The translations under genes and the position numbers were made by a program. Of a stretch of 64,000 bases of DNA, positions 1 through 9,385 are shown piece by piece. The first letter of the stretch is position 1; every line of letters starts with the position of its first letter. This stretch comes from Micromonospora sp. FIMYZ51 (GTDB taxonomy: Bacteria; Actinomycetota; Actinomycetes; Mycobacteriales; Micromonosporaceae): assembly GCF_038246755.1 (NCBI RefSeq), contig NZ_CP134706.1, forward strand, positions 3,782,001 to 3,846,000, written 5' to 3'. Under the pieces are notes generated by a model, which was not told where the DNA came from, made no database searches, and saw only the letters and a program-made list of their open reading frames with translations.

Positions 1-3000
1 AAACGCGCTCACCTCGGGCCACCGCCGCAGCTCGCGCGCGACCACGCCAGTCAGGTTGACCGTGGAAGCGCCGGTCGACGACAACTCGCCGAGCGCCGCC
101 AAGAAGGTCGTCGGGACCACGGCCAGCGGCGGCATCGACGGCACGCCGGGCGGCGGTACGTCCTCGGGTTCGGCCGCGCCGAGTTCCCGCAGCGTCGTCC
201 GGGCCCGATCCAACCCCTCCTGGTATGCGTAGGGCGGACCGTCGCACCATGCGGTCCGGTACGCCTCCCGGGCAAGCTCGACCGCCCGGTCAGCGGCTCC
301 GGCGGCCTGTTCGATGCGGCTGAGCAGATTCAGCGCGTCGGCCCGCCGCAGCCGCAGTTCGGTGTGCGCGACAAGCGACTGGGCCTGCTGGTGACAGCTA
401 CGTGCTTCCGCCAGGTCACCCCGCTTCAGATGCCAGTCGCCCAGTTCGAGGAGCACCTCGGCCTCGGCTCGCACCAGTTCGCCAGTGCGCGCCCGGGACA
501 GGGCGTCCTGGAGGATCAGGCCGGCCTCGTCGTCGTCTCCCCGGGCCGAGGCGACCTGCGCCCGCAGCCCGGCACCCACCACCCGGGCCAGTAGCCCTCG
601 CTCATTGAGCTCAGTCGACTCGAACAGCTCGCACATTCGTGCGGCGACCTCAACGTTTCCCCCCTGGAGCTCGATCCGCGCCTCGTGCACCAGGCTCTCG
701 GTCAGGACTGCGACGACCGGGTCGGTCAGTCGGTGATCACGCAGCCAGCGCAACGCCTCCCATCGCTCGCCTCTGGTCGCCAGGATTACCGCAAAGGTGC
801 TGAGCAGCAGTTCCATGCCCTCGTCGACGCTGTCGGCGCCAGCCGCGTCCGCCAGCGGACCGCGCACGGTCCGCTCCGCGGCGACCAGCTGCCCGGTCGC
901 CAACAGGGCCCGCGCACGCACCAGCGCGACAAGCGCCTGCTCTTCCCAGGAAGCATCGACCATGTGTGCCTCGGCCCGCTCGCACGCCGCCAGCGCACGT
1001 GCCGGCCGGCCGCACATCTCCTGCAACCAGCCGAGAAAGGTGATGAACTCCACCAGGTCCGACCGTTCACCCAACACGCTTATGGCACCCGCGTCGACCG
1101 CCGCCTCGGCGATCTTCACCACCTCACCAAGAACCGCAAGTTCCAGCAGCGGATCCATCAGCCGGTTCTCGAAGATGTCGAACGCGTCCGCGACATGCCC
1201 GAGCGCCAGCAGCGTGTGGTAGTGCTCGATCGTGCCGCTGAGATCGTCCACACTGGCGATCTCGCTGTCGGCCACCATGGGCAGCGACTCGAAGTGACCG
1301 GCCAGGTCGCGGTAGATGCCGCGCTGGTCGCCGGCGTCAAGCATCGACCAGGCCACCGCCCGGACGATCGGATGCAGGTCGTACCGGTTGGCCACCTTCT
1401 CCCAGCCCAGCAGACCGCGGTCCTCCAGCTCGCCCAGCGCGCGGTCCAGTTCCGGCTCGGTGGCGAAGGGCCGGCCCTCGCCCACCAGCAGGGCGCGTAG
1501 CGCGTGGTAGGTGGCCGGCATCCGGAACGCGGCGACGACGTGCAGGGTACGCGCCAGGGCGGCAGTGAGACCGCGCAGCGCGTGCGCCAGCACGTGCGAG
1601 TTGCGCAGCCGCAGGTCCAGGGAGTTCGGGTCGAAGGACGGATTCGCGGCCCGCCAGGCGGCGAAGTCACCGGGACTGCCCCGGAACCGGGCCACCTCGC
1701 CGGCGAGGGCCCGGATCAGCAGCGGATAGTTGCGGAAGCTGGCGAAGAGGTGGACCAGTTCGGCCCGGCTGCCGCTGACCCCGAACGCCCGCCAGAGCGC
1801 CACCGCGTCGTCGTCGGACAGCCCGTCGAGGAAGTACGCCGACACGCCGGCGATCGGCGCGGTGGTGACGGTTTGCAGGTCGGCCGGGAAGAGGCGGGTG
1901 CTGATCAGGATGCGGCTGGCCCGGACCGTGGTGAGTCGGCGCAGGAAGGCGCCCACCCGCTGGTCGACCGTGTGGCGCAGCCGGGACTGACCGGTGAACG
2001 AGGACGCGGCGCTCGCCGGTAGCGCCCACCGGTCCGCCACGACGTGGGCCGTCGCCACGTCGAGGTCGTCGTCGGCGAGGAAGGCGGCGTCGGGCCGGGC
2101 GTACGCGATCAGCAGGCGTTCCAGGCCGTCCAGGACGATCAGGTACGGCTTCTCGTCCAGGATGGCCAGCAGCGCGTCCTCCTGGTCGGGCAGGTTGAGC
2201 CGGTCGAGGTCCTCGACACTCTCCCCGGTGACGTAGCTGAGCGTACGGGTGATGAAGTTGGCGTACCGGGCGTCGCTCTCGTAGAAGCTCCACCAGACCC
2301 GGCCGGAGAGTGGCCGCATCTCCTGCGGGGCGATCTCGTTGAACCACTTCCAGGTGAGCGCGCTCTTGCCCATTCCACCGATCGCCGTCATCACGAAGAC
2401 CCGGTCGGCGGCAGCGCCACCGGCATCGGTGACCCAGTCGGTGAGGGCGTTGAGGTCGACCTGCCGGCCGACGAGATTGCGGGTGTGCAGCAGCGTGTAG
2501 GGGTGGGCGACGTAGGGCTGCGGCGGGGCCGGCAACCGGCGGACGTAGTGCAGCGCGGCGGGCTCCCCGCCCAGTTGGGCACGCAGGTCGGAGAGCCCGT
2601 CGACGAGCAGGGCGCGCAGCGACTCGGGCGAGTCGAAGAAGCCCACCCCCTGACGGCGGCGTAGCTCCTCTCGCAGCGCCTCGAGTCGCTGCGCGCCCGG
2701 GCCGACCTCCATCTCCACCGGCCGCACCGGATGCCGCTCCAGGTCCATCATCAGCACCAGCACCGGGATGCCGCGTTCGAACGCCCGGTCCAGCTCAAGA
2801 TGGGTGTACGACTTGTCGTAGCCGGCCGGGACCTCGCCGTACCGGACGCCGAGGATCAGGACGTAGACCTCGGCCTCGTCGACAAGTTGGCGGGAGAGCG
2901 TCACCGCGTCGTGCGGGGTCGGCGGCAGGTGTTCCATCATCTTCGGAAAGAAGTCCTGCCGGAGGCAGGCGTCCCTGGCCGCCTTGCGGTGATCCGGTAG

Positions 3001-3045
3001 ATCCCGGGTGGTACTGCTGATCATCGCGACCGGCTTCTGCGCCAC
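1..3045 (-). CDS. DUF4062 domain STAND-type NTPase, 3' end cut by window edge
   Basis: The reading frame is open from a GTG at 3045 to the left edge (1015 codons, no stop). The N terminus (MAQKPVAMISSTTRDLPDHR) matches the start of DUF4062 domains, which have a TIR-like fold; using the GTG rather than the ATG seven codons later keeps the first beta strand. Next comes an NB-ARC/STAND-like NTPase with a P-loop AIGGMGKSAL near residues 218-228 and a Walker B-like strand YLIVLDGLERL, then a long helical region that looks like TPR repeats (LLELGDWHLKRGDLAEA). Proteins of this design act as intracellular sensors, some of them in phage defence; the ligand cannot be read from sequence. It is followed upstream by an unrelated oxidase and appears to be a single gene. 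Confidence 0.8.
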   Translation of the reverse strand, partial: MAQKPVAMISSTTRDLPDHRKAARDACLRQDFFPKMMEHLPPTPHDAVTLSRQLVDEAEVYVLILGVRYGEVPAGYDKSYTHLELDRAFERGIPVLVLMMDLERHPVRPVEMEVGPGAQRLEALREELRRRQGVGFFDSPESLRALLVDGLSDLRAQLGGEPAALHYVRRLPAPPQPYVAHPYTLLHTRNLVGRQVDLNALTDWVTDAGGAAADRVFVMTAIGGMGKSALTWKWFNEIAPQEMRPLSGRVWWSFYESDARYANFITRTLSYVTGESVEDLDRLNLPDQEDALLAILDEKPYLIVLDGLERLLIAYARPDAAFLADDDLDVATAHVVADRWALPASAASSFTGQSRLRHTVDQRVGAFLRRLTTVRASRILISTRLFPADLQTVTTAPIAGVSAYFLDGLSDDDAVALWRAFGVSGSRAELVHLFASFRNYPLLIRALAGEVARFRGSPGDFAAWRAANPSFDPNSLDLRLRNSHVLAHALRGLTAALARTLHVVAAFRMPATYHALRALLVGEGRPFATEPELDRALGELEDRGLLGWEKVANRYDLHPIVRAVAWSMLDAGDQRGIYRDLAGHFESLPMVADSEIASVDDLSGTIEHYHTLLALGHVADAFDIFENRLMDPLLELAVLGEVVKIAEAAVDAGAISVLGERSDLVEFITFLGWLQEMCGRPARALAACERAEAHMVDASWEEQALVALVRARALLATGQLVAAERTVRGPLADAAGADSVDEGMELLLSTFAVILATRGERWEALRWLRDHRLTDPVVAVLTESLVHEARIELQGGNVEVAARMCELFESTELNERGLLARVVGAGLRAQVASARGDDDEAGLILQDALSRARTGELVRAEAEVLLELGDWHLKRGDLAEARSCHQQAQSLVAHTELRLRRADALNLLSRIEQAAGAADRAVELAREAYRTAWCDGPPYAYQEGLDRARTTLRELGAAEPEDVPPPGVPSMPPLAVVPTTFLAALGELSSTGASTVNLTGVVARELRRWPEVSAF

Positions 3046-3114
3046 GGCGGCTCCCAAGACCACGGCTTACCCAGGGCCACTGTAGCGTCACCGGTCCGGC
3101 CCGGCTTTCGGGCC

Positions 3115-4728
3115 TCAGCTCGACATGACGCGGGCGTGCAGGTCGGTCACCACCTTCCGGGCCGACTCGAAGGCCCCGGCCTGCCAGGCGATGTAGTGAC
3201 TCAGGTGGTCGCCGGCGAAGTAGACGCCGCCGTCCGGCTCCAGCAACCGGCCGTAGTGTCCACTGGTCCGCGACGGCCAGGACACCCAGCCGCCCTCGCT
3301 GTAGCGGGTCCGCTCCCAGGCCACCGAGAAGGAGTTCTCCAGTTCGGTGCGGTACTTCTCGCCGTGGATCCGCACCCCCTGCGCGACGGCCCGCGCCTGC
3401 CGTTCGGCAGGGGTCAGCGCGCCGTACGTCCGGGCGTTGGCGCCGGAGTTGTAGTACCCGACGAGCACCCCCTTGGCGCCGTGGTAGCCGTACGACGGGT
3501 ACCAGATCGCGGCCAGGTCCAGATTGGTGTTGGTGATGCCGGAGTAGATGTTCTCGTCCTGCTCCCACCAGCGCCGCCGGTACTGGAGCCCGATCTTGCC
3601 GGTGGTGTTCGGTACCGGGTAGGCGAGCGCGTCCTTGACCGGCTGGCTGAGGTTCGACGGAATCTTCGCGAGCACCTGCGGCGGGATGGTGCAGACGCAG
3701 AAGTCGGCGGTGACGGTACGCGGCCGACCGCCGGGGCCACGGTAGACCACCGAGACACCGGAACCGGTGTTCGAGATGGACTCGACCGGGGCGCCGTAGG
3801 TGATGTGGCGGCGGCCCACGGCCTGCTCCAGCGCGTACGCGATCCGGTCCATGCCGCCGACCGGCTGGAACATCAGCATCGCCTGGTCGTAGCCGAACTC
3901 GAAGCTGAAGTACCGCCCGACGCCGCTGGCCAGGACGTCCTCCAGGGAGTGCGGCGTCAGCTTCGGTGTGCCGGCCTCGAAGCCCGCGCCCGGCTCCACC
4001 TGGTAGCCGCGCCGGTTGGTGCCGGTGTAGCGCCAACTGTCCGCCGGGTTGCCGGCCACCCGCCCGCCGATCGAGCCGAAGCCGCGCAGGAACTCCAGCA
4101 GCCGCTCCTTGTCCTCGCCGCTCAGGTACGTGTCGAGGGATCCCTGGTCGGTGGCCTTGGCGAGCAGTTCGGAGACGTAACCGTAAACGTCGGCCTTCGC
4201 TTCCCGGTGCCGGATCGGCTGGCCGGAGAGCGGGCCGACATTCTCGTTGAAGTAGTAGCCGTCGGCGTTCTGGTTGCCGAAGATCTCGATCGGTACGCCC
4301 AGCTCGCGACAGTAGTCGAGGGTCACCATGTGCTGCGCGATGCGCGCCGGGCCGGCGTTGAGGTACTGGTCACCGGCGAACCGGGCGCGCTGGGTGTGCC
4401 CGTCCAGGTCGGTTTCGGTGGTGCCGCCGCGTACCGTCCAGTTGCGCCCGCCGGGCCGGTCGCGGGCCTCCAGGACGGTGACCCGGTAGCCGGCCTTGCC
4501 CAGTTCGTACGCCGTGGCCAGGCCGGCGATGCCGGCGCCGAGCACCAGCACCGACTTCGCCGACCGGCCGGTCAGGGTGAAGTCGGAGCGGCTGGGCGGC
4601 CGGAACGGCGGGGCCGCCTGCGCCGGGGGCGCCAGGCCGAGTGCGCCCATCGTGCTGTAGAGCACTCCCGCTCCGCCGGAGACTCCGACGGCCTGGAGGA
4701 ACTGTCGTCGCGTCGTGGGGATCGTCAC
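3115..4728 (-). CDS. Exported flavin monoamine oxidase family protein
   Basis: 537 aa. The GTG at 4728 is chosen because AAGGAGG lies just upstream and the protein then begins with a twin-arginine signal (TTRRQFLQAVG followed by a hydrophobic stretch and an APPAQAAP cleavage region); longer frames give an implausible N terminus. The FAD-binding motif VLVLGAGIAGLATAYEL and the ERDRPGGR-type follow-up (EARDRPGGRNW) are clear, and the C terminus has the family motif GVYFAGDHLSHYIAWQAGA. This is the amine oxidase fold of L-amino acid oxidases and tyramine/monoamine oxidases, which oxidise an amine to an imine with H2O2 release. The protein is probably exported folded with FAD by the Tat pathway. 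The exact substrate is unknown. Confidence 0.88.
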   Translation of the reverse strand: MTIPTTRRQFLQAVGVSGGAGVLYSTMGALGLAPPAQAAPPFRPPSRSDFTLTGRSAKSVLVLGAGIAGLATAYELGKAGYRVTVLEARDRPGGRNWTVRGGTTETDLDGHTQRARFAGDQYLNAGPARIAQHMVTLDYCRELGVPIEIFGNQNADGYYFNENVGPLSGQPIRHREAKADVYGYVSELLAKATDQGSLDTYLSGEDKERLLEFLRGFGSIGGRVAGNPADSWRYTGTNRRGYQVEPGAGFEAGTPKLTPHSLEDVLASGVGRYFSFEFGYDQAMLMFQPVGGMDRIAYALEQAVGRRHITYGAPVESISNTGSGVSVVYRGPGGRPRTVTADFCVCTIPPQVLAKIPSNLSQPVKDALAYPVPNTTGKIGLQYRRRWWEQDENIYSGITNTNLDLAAIWYPSYGYHGAKGVLVGYYNSGANARTYGALTPAERQARAVAQGVRIHGEKYRTELENSFSVAWERTRYSEGGWVSWPSRTSGHYGRLLEPDGGVYFAGDHLSHYIAWQAGAFESARKVVTDLHARVMSS

Positions 4729-4912
4729 CGCCACCTCCTTGCAAGATCGAAAGTTGACGATCCCAGTGGCGCGTTTCATCGACGTAGCCCGTTGGTAACA
4801 CCTGGCATTTCCGGATGGCCCCAGGAATCTTCGACGTTCTCGGCCGCCGAAGGGGGTGCCGCGTCCAAGATCGCCTGCGCGTGGTACGCAGGAGTGCTGG
4901 TCGGGCGTCGGG

Positions 4913-5533
4913 TCACTCGAAGCGGGACGGGTCGCCGGCACCCCGGCGGAGGATTTCCGGCTCGTCGCCGGAGAGGTCGACCACGGTGGTCAGTTCCTTG
5001 CCGCACTCCCCCGCGTCGACCACCGCGTCGAGCTGGTGGTCCAGCCGTTCCTTGATCTCCCAGCCCTGGGTGAGCGGTTCCTCCTCGCCGGGCAGGATCA
5101 GCGTGCTCGACACCAGCGGCTCACCCAGCTCGGCCAGCAGCGCCTGGGTGACGGTGTGCGCCGGTACGCGGACCCCGACCGTACGCTTGCGCGGATGCAG
5201 CATCCGGCGCGGCACCTCGCGGGTGGCGGGCAGGATGAAGGTGTAGCTGCCCGGCGTGCACGCCTTGACCAGGCGGAAGATCGCGTTGCTGACCTGCACG
5301 AACTGGCCGAGCTGCGCGAAGTCCCGACAGACGAGCGTGAAGTGGTGCCGGTCGTCCAGGTGCCGGATCTCGCGGATCCGGTTCAGCCCGTCCCGGTTGT
5401 CCAGCCGGCAGCCAAGCGCGAAGCAGGAGTCCGTGGGATAGGCGATCAGGCCGTCGTCGCGGACGAGGTCGACGACCTGCCGGATGATCCGGGGCTGGGG
5501 ATTGTCCGGGTGCACGTCGTAGTACCTCGCCAT
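4913..5533 (-). CDS. YciO/TsaC (Sua5-YrdC) family protein
   Basis: 206 aa, ATG at 5533, the same length class as E. coli YciO. The YrdC-like core is visible: GLIAYPTDSCFALGC (substrate pocket), RIREIRHLDDRHHFTLVCRD (contains the family K/R-x-R region) and the SSTLILPGEEEP segment. Family members make or resemble L-threonylcarbamoyladenylate synthase, used for the t6A modification of tRNAs. The YciO branch has weaker or uncertain activity in that role, and actinomycetes usually carry a second longer Sua5, so this copy may be the accessory paralogue. It is separated from the oxidase gene by a gap of about 180 bp and from the GH54 gene by a hairpin terminator. Confidence 0.85.
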   Translation of the reverse strand: MARYYDVHPDNPQPRIIRQVVDLVRDDGLIAYPTDSCFALGCRLDNRDGLNRIREIRHLDDRHHFTLVCRDFAQLGQFVQVSNAIFRLVKACTPGSYTFILPATREVPRRMLHPRKRTVGVRVPAHTVTQALLAELGEPLVSSTLILPGEEEPLTQGWEIKERLDHQLDAVVDAGECGKELTTVVDLSGDEPEILRRGAGDPSRFE

Positions 5534-5553
5534 GGCACAACCCTAGAGTCCGG

Positions 5554-5590
5554 GCAGCCGGAGCGCTCCCGGCGGGGGCGCTCCGGCTGC
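5554..5590 (-). terminator. Hairpin terminator after the GH54 gene
   Basis: A perfect 13-bp stem (GCAGCCGGAGCGC at 5554-5566 pairing with GCGCTCCGGCTGC at 5578-5590) sits between the stop of the GH54 gene at 5605 and the start of the YciO-like gene. There is no strong U tract, as is common in high-GC actinomycetes. Confidence 0.6.
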
Positions 5591-5604
5591 GCTGTCGCGG
5601 ACCG

Positions 5605-7149
5605 CTAGCGGTATCCGGCGGCGATGATGTTTGCGTGTACGGCGTTCTCGGTGGCGTCGGAGGGGTACCCGGCGACCATGGCGCCCTCGTAGAACGTGCC
5701 GGCGCTGAGGTTGGCTCCGCCGTCGGGTTTGCAGCAGTCCCCACCGCTGCCCAGGATGATCGCGCCCTGCTTCTTCATCGGGCTGTATCCGGGCGGCAGC
5801 GGCCCGTCGTAGAGGGTGTGGAGGCTGCCGGACTGGGCGTTGCTGCCCTTGATCGCGAAGCGGGTGGTGCCGTTGTTCTTCAGGGTGGCGGTGACGAACT
5901 TGTGCGGGAAGGCCCGCTGGTTCGGGTTCCAGGACTGGCTGCCACCGGAGAAGAGACCCCATTCCAGGTCCGCCTGCACCCACGGGCCCGAGCCTGAGCA
6001 GCCGCCGAACCAGCACTGGGTGCTGAAGTTGATCGCGTCCATCGCGCCGGCCGCGTCGGCCTTGCGGGTCGTCTCGCTGTTGCCGTAGTCGAAGCAGCAA
6101 CCGTTGTTGACGTGCGTGCCGCTGGTCACCATGTACATGCCCTCGGGGGCGCTGCCGGTCGGCACGCCGGTGAGGTGACCGTCGCGCCAGTAGCTGTTGC
6201 CCGGGTTGATGTAGAGCGAGTACGCCTTGCTGCCGCCGATGGTCAGCGACTCGGAGGTGGCGATCGCCGGCCGGCTCTGCGGGGAGCCGGGTACCACGCT
6301 GGAGCCCTGGTACCACAGGTCGTTGCCGCGCCCGGACTGGTCGTAGATCACGGTGATCACGCACTGCGTACCGGCACAGAACGAGTCCTGGGTGGCCGCG
6401 TTGGAGGTGCCGCCGGTGGTCGACAGGCCGATGTCGCGGGTCGTGTTGTCCGACGAACGCCGTACCTGATAGAGGTTGCCGCGATACGCGGCGTACAGCG
6501 CCCGGGTCGTGCTGTGCGCGGCCACGCAGGGCGTGCCGCCGGCCGCGTAGATGTCACACGGCAGGGACCCGGCCGGCGGTGAGGGCGGCGGGCTCGTCGG
6601 CGGGGGCGCCGGTGAGGTCCACTGCTGGTTGGCGGCACCGTGGCAGGACCAGAGGATGATCTTCGTGCCGTTGCCGGTGCCGGCACCGTTGGCGTCCAGG
6701 CAGAGCCCGGACTGTACGCCGACGATGGTGCCGTTGCTTGTGACGTTCCACTGCTGGTTGGTGCCGCCGTGGCAGTCCCAGATGATCACCTGGGTGCCGT
6801 TGCCGGTGCCGGCACCGTTGGCGTCCAGGCACTTGTTGCCGTACACCTGAAGTTGCCTGCTGGCGGTGTAGGTCCAGGTCTGATGGGCGGCACCGGTGCA
6901 GTCCCACAGCTGGGTCTGGGTGCCGTTTGCGGTGCTCGCATTCGGCACCTCCAGGCAGCGTCCGGACGCCACACCGGTGAGCACGGCGCGCTGCCCCGGC
7001 ACGATGGCCGCGGCGACCGCCGCGCCCGGTGCGGCGATGGCGACCTGGACCTGGGGAGCCAGGATCGCGGTGCCGAGCAGGGTGAGCACGGACGCGCCGA
7101 TCATCGCCAGCCGTCGGGCGCGATGGGGTCGAAGTCTCGAAACGATCAT
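5605..7149 (-). CDS. Secreted alpha-L-arabinofuranosidase (GH54) with N-terminal ricin-type lectin domain
   Basis: 514 aa. The ATG at 7149 follows GAGGAAAC and gives a signal peptide (RARRLAMIGASVLTLLGTAIL, Ala-rich cleavage region). Residues of about 45-165 form a beta-trefoil lectin with repeated CLDANGAGTGNGTQ and QQW signatures (QxW type), then a Pro/Ser linker, then a catalytic region beginning PCDIYAAGGTPCVAAHS with NGCCFDYGNSET and DLEWGLFSGG, which match the GH54 arabinofuranosidase B catalytic domain. The fungal enzymes carry a C-terminal CBM42; here the sugar-binding module is a ricin lectin at the other end. The enzyme probably releases L-arabinose from arabinoxylan or arabinan outside the cell. 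The upstream region has an inverted repeat at 7216-7231. Confidence 0.9.
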   Translation of the reverse strand: MIVSRLRPHRARRLAMIGASVLTLLGTAILAPQVQVAIAAPGAAVAAAIVPGQRAVLTGVASGRCLEVPNASTANGTQTQLWDCTGAAHQTWTYTASRQLQVYGNKCLDANGAGTGNGTQVIIWDCHGGTNQQWNVTSNGTIVGVQSGLCLDANGAGTGNGTKIILWSCHGAANQQWTSPAPPPTSPPPSPPAGSLPCDIYAAGGTPCVAAHSTTRALYAAYRGNLYQVRRSSDNTTRDIGLSTTGGTSNAATQDSFCAGTQCVITVIYDQSGRGNDLWYQGSSVVPGSPQSRPAIATSESLTIGGSKAYSLYINPGNSYWRDGHLTGVPTGSAPEGMYMVTSGTHVNNGCCFDYGNSETTRKADAAGAMDAINFSTQCWFGGCSGSGPWVQADLEWGLFSGGSQSWNPNQRAFPHKFVTATLKNNGTTRFAIKGSNAQSGSLHTLYDGPLPPGYSPMKKQGAIILGSGGDCCKPDGGANLSAGTFYEGAMVAGYPSDATENAVHANIIAAGYR

Positions 7150-7215
7150 GATGTTTCCTCGGTGTGGTGGTGGAGGTGGGGTGACCGAGTCCCGAAAAGC
7201 ATAGACCAACTTAAA

Positions 7216-7231
7216 CGTCATTGGTATGACG
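7216..7231. promoter_or_regulatory. Inverted repeat upstream of the GH54 gene
   Basis: CGTCAT and ATGACG arms (7216-7221, 7226-7231) with a 4-nt spacer lie in an AT-richer stretch 67 bp upstream of the GH54 start. This is a plausible repressor site for a sugar-responsive regulator; the regulator is not identified. Confidence 0.3.
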
Positions 7232-7365
7232 AATTGACGCCCCCTGCCGCCTCCCGTGCCGGTCATGCGGTGGTGCCACGAACGACGGCGGACGCGCCGG
7301 TTCGCCAGGGGCCAACTCCATGATCGACGGTCGGGGAGGCGGCGGGGCCGGTCGTGTTTGCCGCC

Positions 7366-7929
7366 CTACCTCGTCGCCGGCCGGTAACGTACGTCCAGCT
7401 CGGCCGTGGGGTCGTCGGCACCGACCCGGTGCAGGTAGATCGGCTGACCACCGAGGTGCTCGTAGAGCCGGATGCCGTCGCCCAGCAGCACCGGCGCGAT
7501 GTGCAGGTCGATCTCGTCGAGCAGACCCCGTTCGAGGAGTTGGCGGCCGATGTCGGCCGACAGCACCTCGACGTTCTTGCCATTGGCTGCCGCCAGCGCG
7601 ATCCGCACCGCCTCCGCCAGGTCGCAGTCGAGGAAGGTCACCCCGTCGGCGGGCTTGGCGTCCTCGGGATGGTGGGTCAACACGAAGACCGGCCCGGTCC
7701 AGGCACCGCCGTAGACACCGCTGGCGTCGGGGAACATGTCCCAGCCGCGCCGGCCGCCGAGGACGGCGCCCGTCGTCTCCACGTACTGCTGGACGAAGCC
7801 GGGCCGCTCGGAGATGCCGGTCGCCATCCACGACATGTCGTGGTCCGGCCCTGCCACGAAACCGTCCAGCGACATGGTGAAATGCCACAGGACCTTCCCG
7901 CTCGCGGTCTGCGGTTCGAAGTCGCTCAT
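7366..7929 (-). CDS. Dihydrofolate reductase-like (RibD C-terminal fold) family protein
   Basis: 187 aa, ATG at 7929 preceded by AGGAGG with good spacing. The sequence shows the features of the RibD-C/DHFR-like family common in actinomycetes: WHFTMSLDGFVAGPDHDMSW at the N terminus, GGRRGWDMF, PVFVLTHHPED, VEVLSADIGRQLLERGLLDEIDLHIAPVLLGDG. These are NADPH-binding reductase-fold proteins whose substrates are mostly unknown; it need not be a true folate enzyme. It lies 62 bp downstream of the SigG-like sigma factor on the same strand and is probably cotranscribed, a pairing often seen with this sigma group. Confidence 0.85.
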   Translation of the reverse strand: MSDFEPQTASGKVLWHFTMSLDGFVAGPDHDMSWMATGISERPGFVQQYVETTGAVLGGRRGWDMFPDASGVYGGAWTGPVFVLTHHPEDAKPADGVTFLDCDLAEAVRIALAAANGKNVEVLSADIGRQLLERGLLDEIDLHIAPVLLGDGIRLYEHLGGQPIYLHRVGADDPTAELDVRYRPATR

Positions 7930-7991
7930 GCCGTCCTCCTGGTGCGCTGATGTGCTCGTACCGAAGTTGAGACGGCAACCGCGACGAAACC

Positions 7992-9041
7992 TCATCGGTC
8001 GAGGGTCGGTGGAAGCCCGAACGCCGGGAAGAGCGCCGGCTCGTGGAACGCGACGATCTCCGTGATCAGGCCGTCGCGTACCTGGAGCACCCCGATCCCG
8101 AACGGCTCGAAGACCTGCTGCCCCGGCGGGCGCCGGTAGCTCGCCGCGGCAAGCTGCCCGTTGGCGCTTGTGGGAATCATCCGCAACGCGCCGATGTAGT
8201 CGGGCGAGTTCGGGTCCCAGGTCGCCGCAAGCGCCGCGAGAACCGACTCGCGGTCGGCGAACCACTCCGCAAGCGGCGGCATCGTCGCCCGTACGTCCTT
8301 CGCCAGCAGTGCGGCCACCTCGTCGAGGTCGCCGCGCTCGACCGCGTCCAGGTATCGCCGCAGCACCTGCCGGTCCTGTGCGGTCGGCGGTGCGGCCGAC
8401 GCCCAGTCCGAGCGGCCCGGCGGGAGATGCTCCCGCAGCGTCGCGCGGGCCCGCTGCAACGCGCTGTTCACCGACGCGACGCTGCCGTCGAGCACCTCGG
8501 CCGTCTGCCGCGCCGGCCAACCGAGCACGTCACAGAGGATCACCGCGGCACGCTGCCGGGGCGGCAGATGCTGCATCGCCGCCAGGAACGCCAGCTCCAG
8601 GGTTTCCCGCGCCACGACCGACGCCTCCGGCTCGTCCGTACGCGGTGCGACCGGTTCCCACCGCGCACCCGGCTCCCACCGCGCGCCCGATTTCCGTTGC
8701 GCGACCGGTTCCCGCAGCGCGTCGGGAAACGGTTGCAGCCACGGCCCGGTCACCAGCGCGGTCGTCGACTGCCCGGGAACGTAGTCCGGGTTGGCCTGAT
8801 CGGGCAGCAGCCGACGCTTGCGCCCGTCGAGCGCGTCGAGGCAGACGTTCGTGGCGATGCGGTAGAGCCAGCTGCGCAGCGACGATCGGCCTTCGAACCC
8901 GGCCCGCGCCCGCCACGCTTTCAGGAAGACCTCCTGCACAAGGTCTTCCGCCTCGTCGTAGGAGCCGACCATCCGATAGCAGTGGACGCGCAGCTCACGC
9001 CGGTGCTGCTCGATCTGGCGGGCGAAGTCGTCGTCGCTCAC
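7992..9041 (-). CDS. ECF sigma factor, SigG-like, with SnoaL-like C-terminal domain
   Basis: 349 aa from the GTG at 9041 (VSDDDFARQIEQHRREL); upstream in-frame ATG codons would add a low-complexity tail. Region 2 is clear (LRVHCYRMVGSYDEAEDLVQEVFLKAWRA, SLRSWLYRIATNVCLDAL), and region 4 contains LPPRQRAAVILCDVLGWPARQTAEVL. The C-terminal third (LRRYLDAVERGDLDEVAALLAKDVRATMPP ... GLITEIVAFHEPALF) is an NTF2/SnoaL-like domain typical of the long ECF sigma factors related to mycobacterial SigG; such domains replace a classical anti-sigma factor. Between regions 2 and 4 is an unusual Arg/Pro/Trp-rich repeat (QRKSGARWEPGARWEPVAPR) that lengthens the linker. It is divergent from the 9386 gene. Confidence 0.85.
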   Translation of the reverse strand: MSDDDFARQIEQHRRELRVHCYRMVGSYDEAEDLVQEVFLKAWRARAGFEGRSSLRSWLYRIATNVCLDALDGRKRRLLPDQANPDYVPGQSTTALVTGPWLQPFPDALREPVAQRKSGARWEPGARWEPVAPRTDEPEASVVARETLELAFLAAMQHLPPRQRAAVILCDVLGWPARQTAEVLDGSVASVNSALQRARATLREHLPPGRSDWASAAPPTAQDRQVLRRYLDAVERGDLDEVAALLAKDVRATMPPLAEWFADRESVLAALAATWDPNSPDYIGALRMIPTSANGQLAAASYRRPPGQQVFEPFGIGVLQVRDGLITEIVAFHEPALFPAFGLPPTLDR

Positions 9042-9385
9042 CGGGCGACCGTACCCAACCGGAGACGTCGTCTGGGAACTGCTGGCCGTAGCCGATCGAC
9101 CTGAGCGGACGCCCCGGCCTCGATGCGACCGTACGTCCGGGCCGCCGGCCGGCCACAGTCCTCGATCTGACCGCATCTGCGCAGCTCAGAAGCATTATCA
9201 ACTAGCCCGATGTCCATGATTGGACACGCAGCGACGCTGGTTCGAGGACAGGTGCCGGGTCTACCGTTTGACATATTAAGGGCATTGATCAGATTCAACC
9301 GGCAAGTTGGGTTTGATCGACAAATTTGCTCTTTTTCCCCTCTACCGGTTGCCGCATTCTCGCGGCACCACTCGAAGGAGCCACC

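Noticed and set aside
3136..5055. 639-codon open frame on the plus strand opposite the amine oxidase
   Set aside because: Antisense shadow of a gene with clear FAD motifs and signal peptide; its composition is Arg/Val/Gly-rich and no family is visible.
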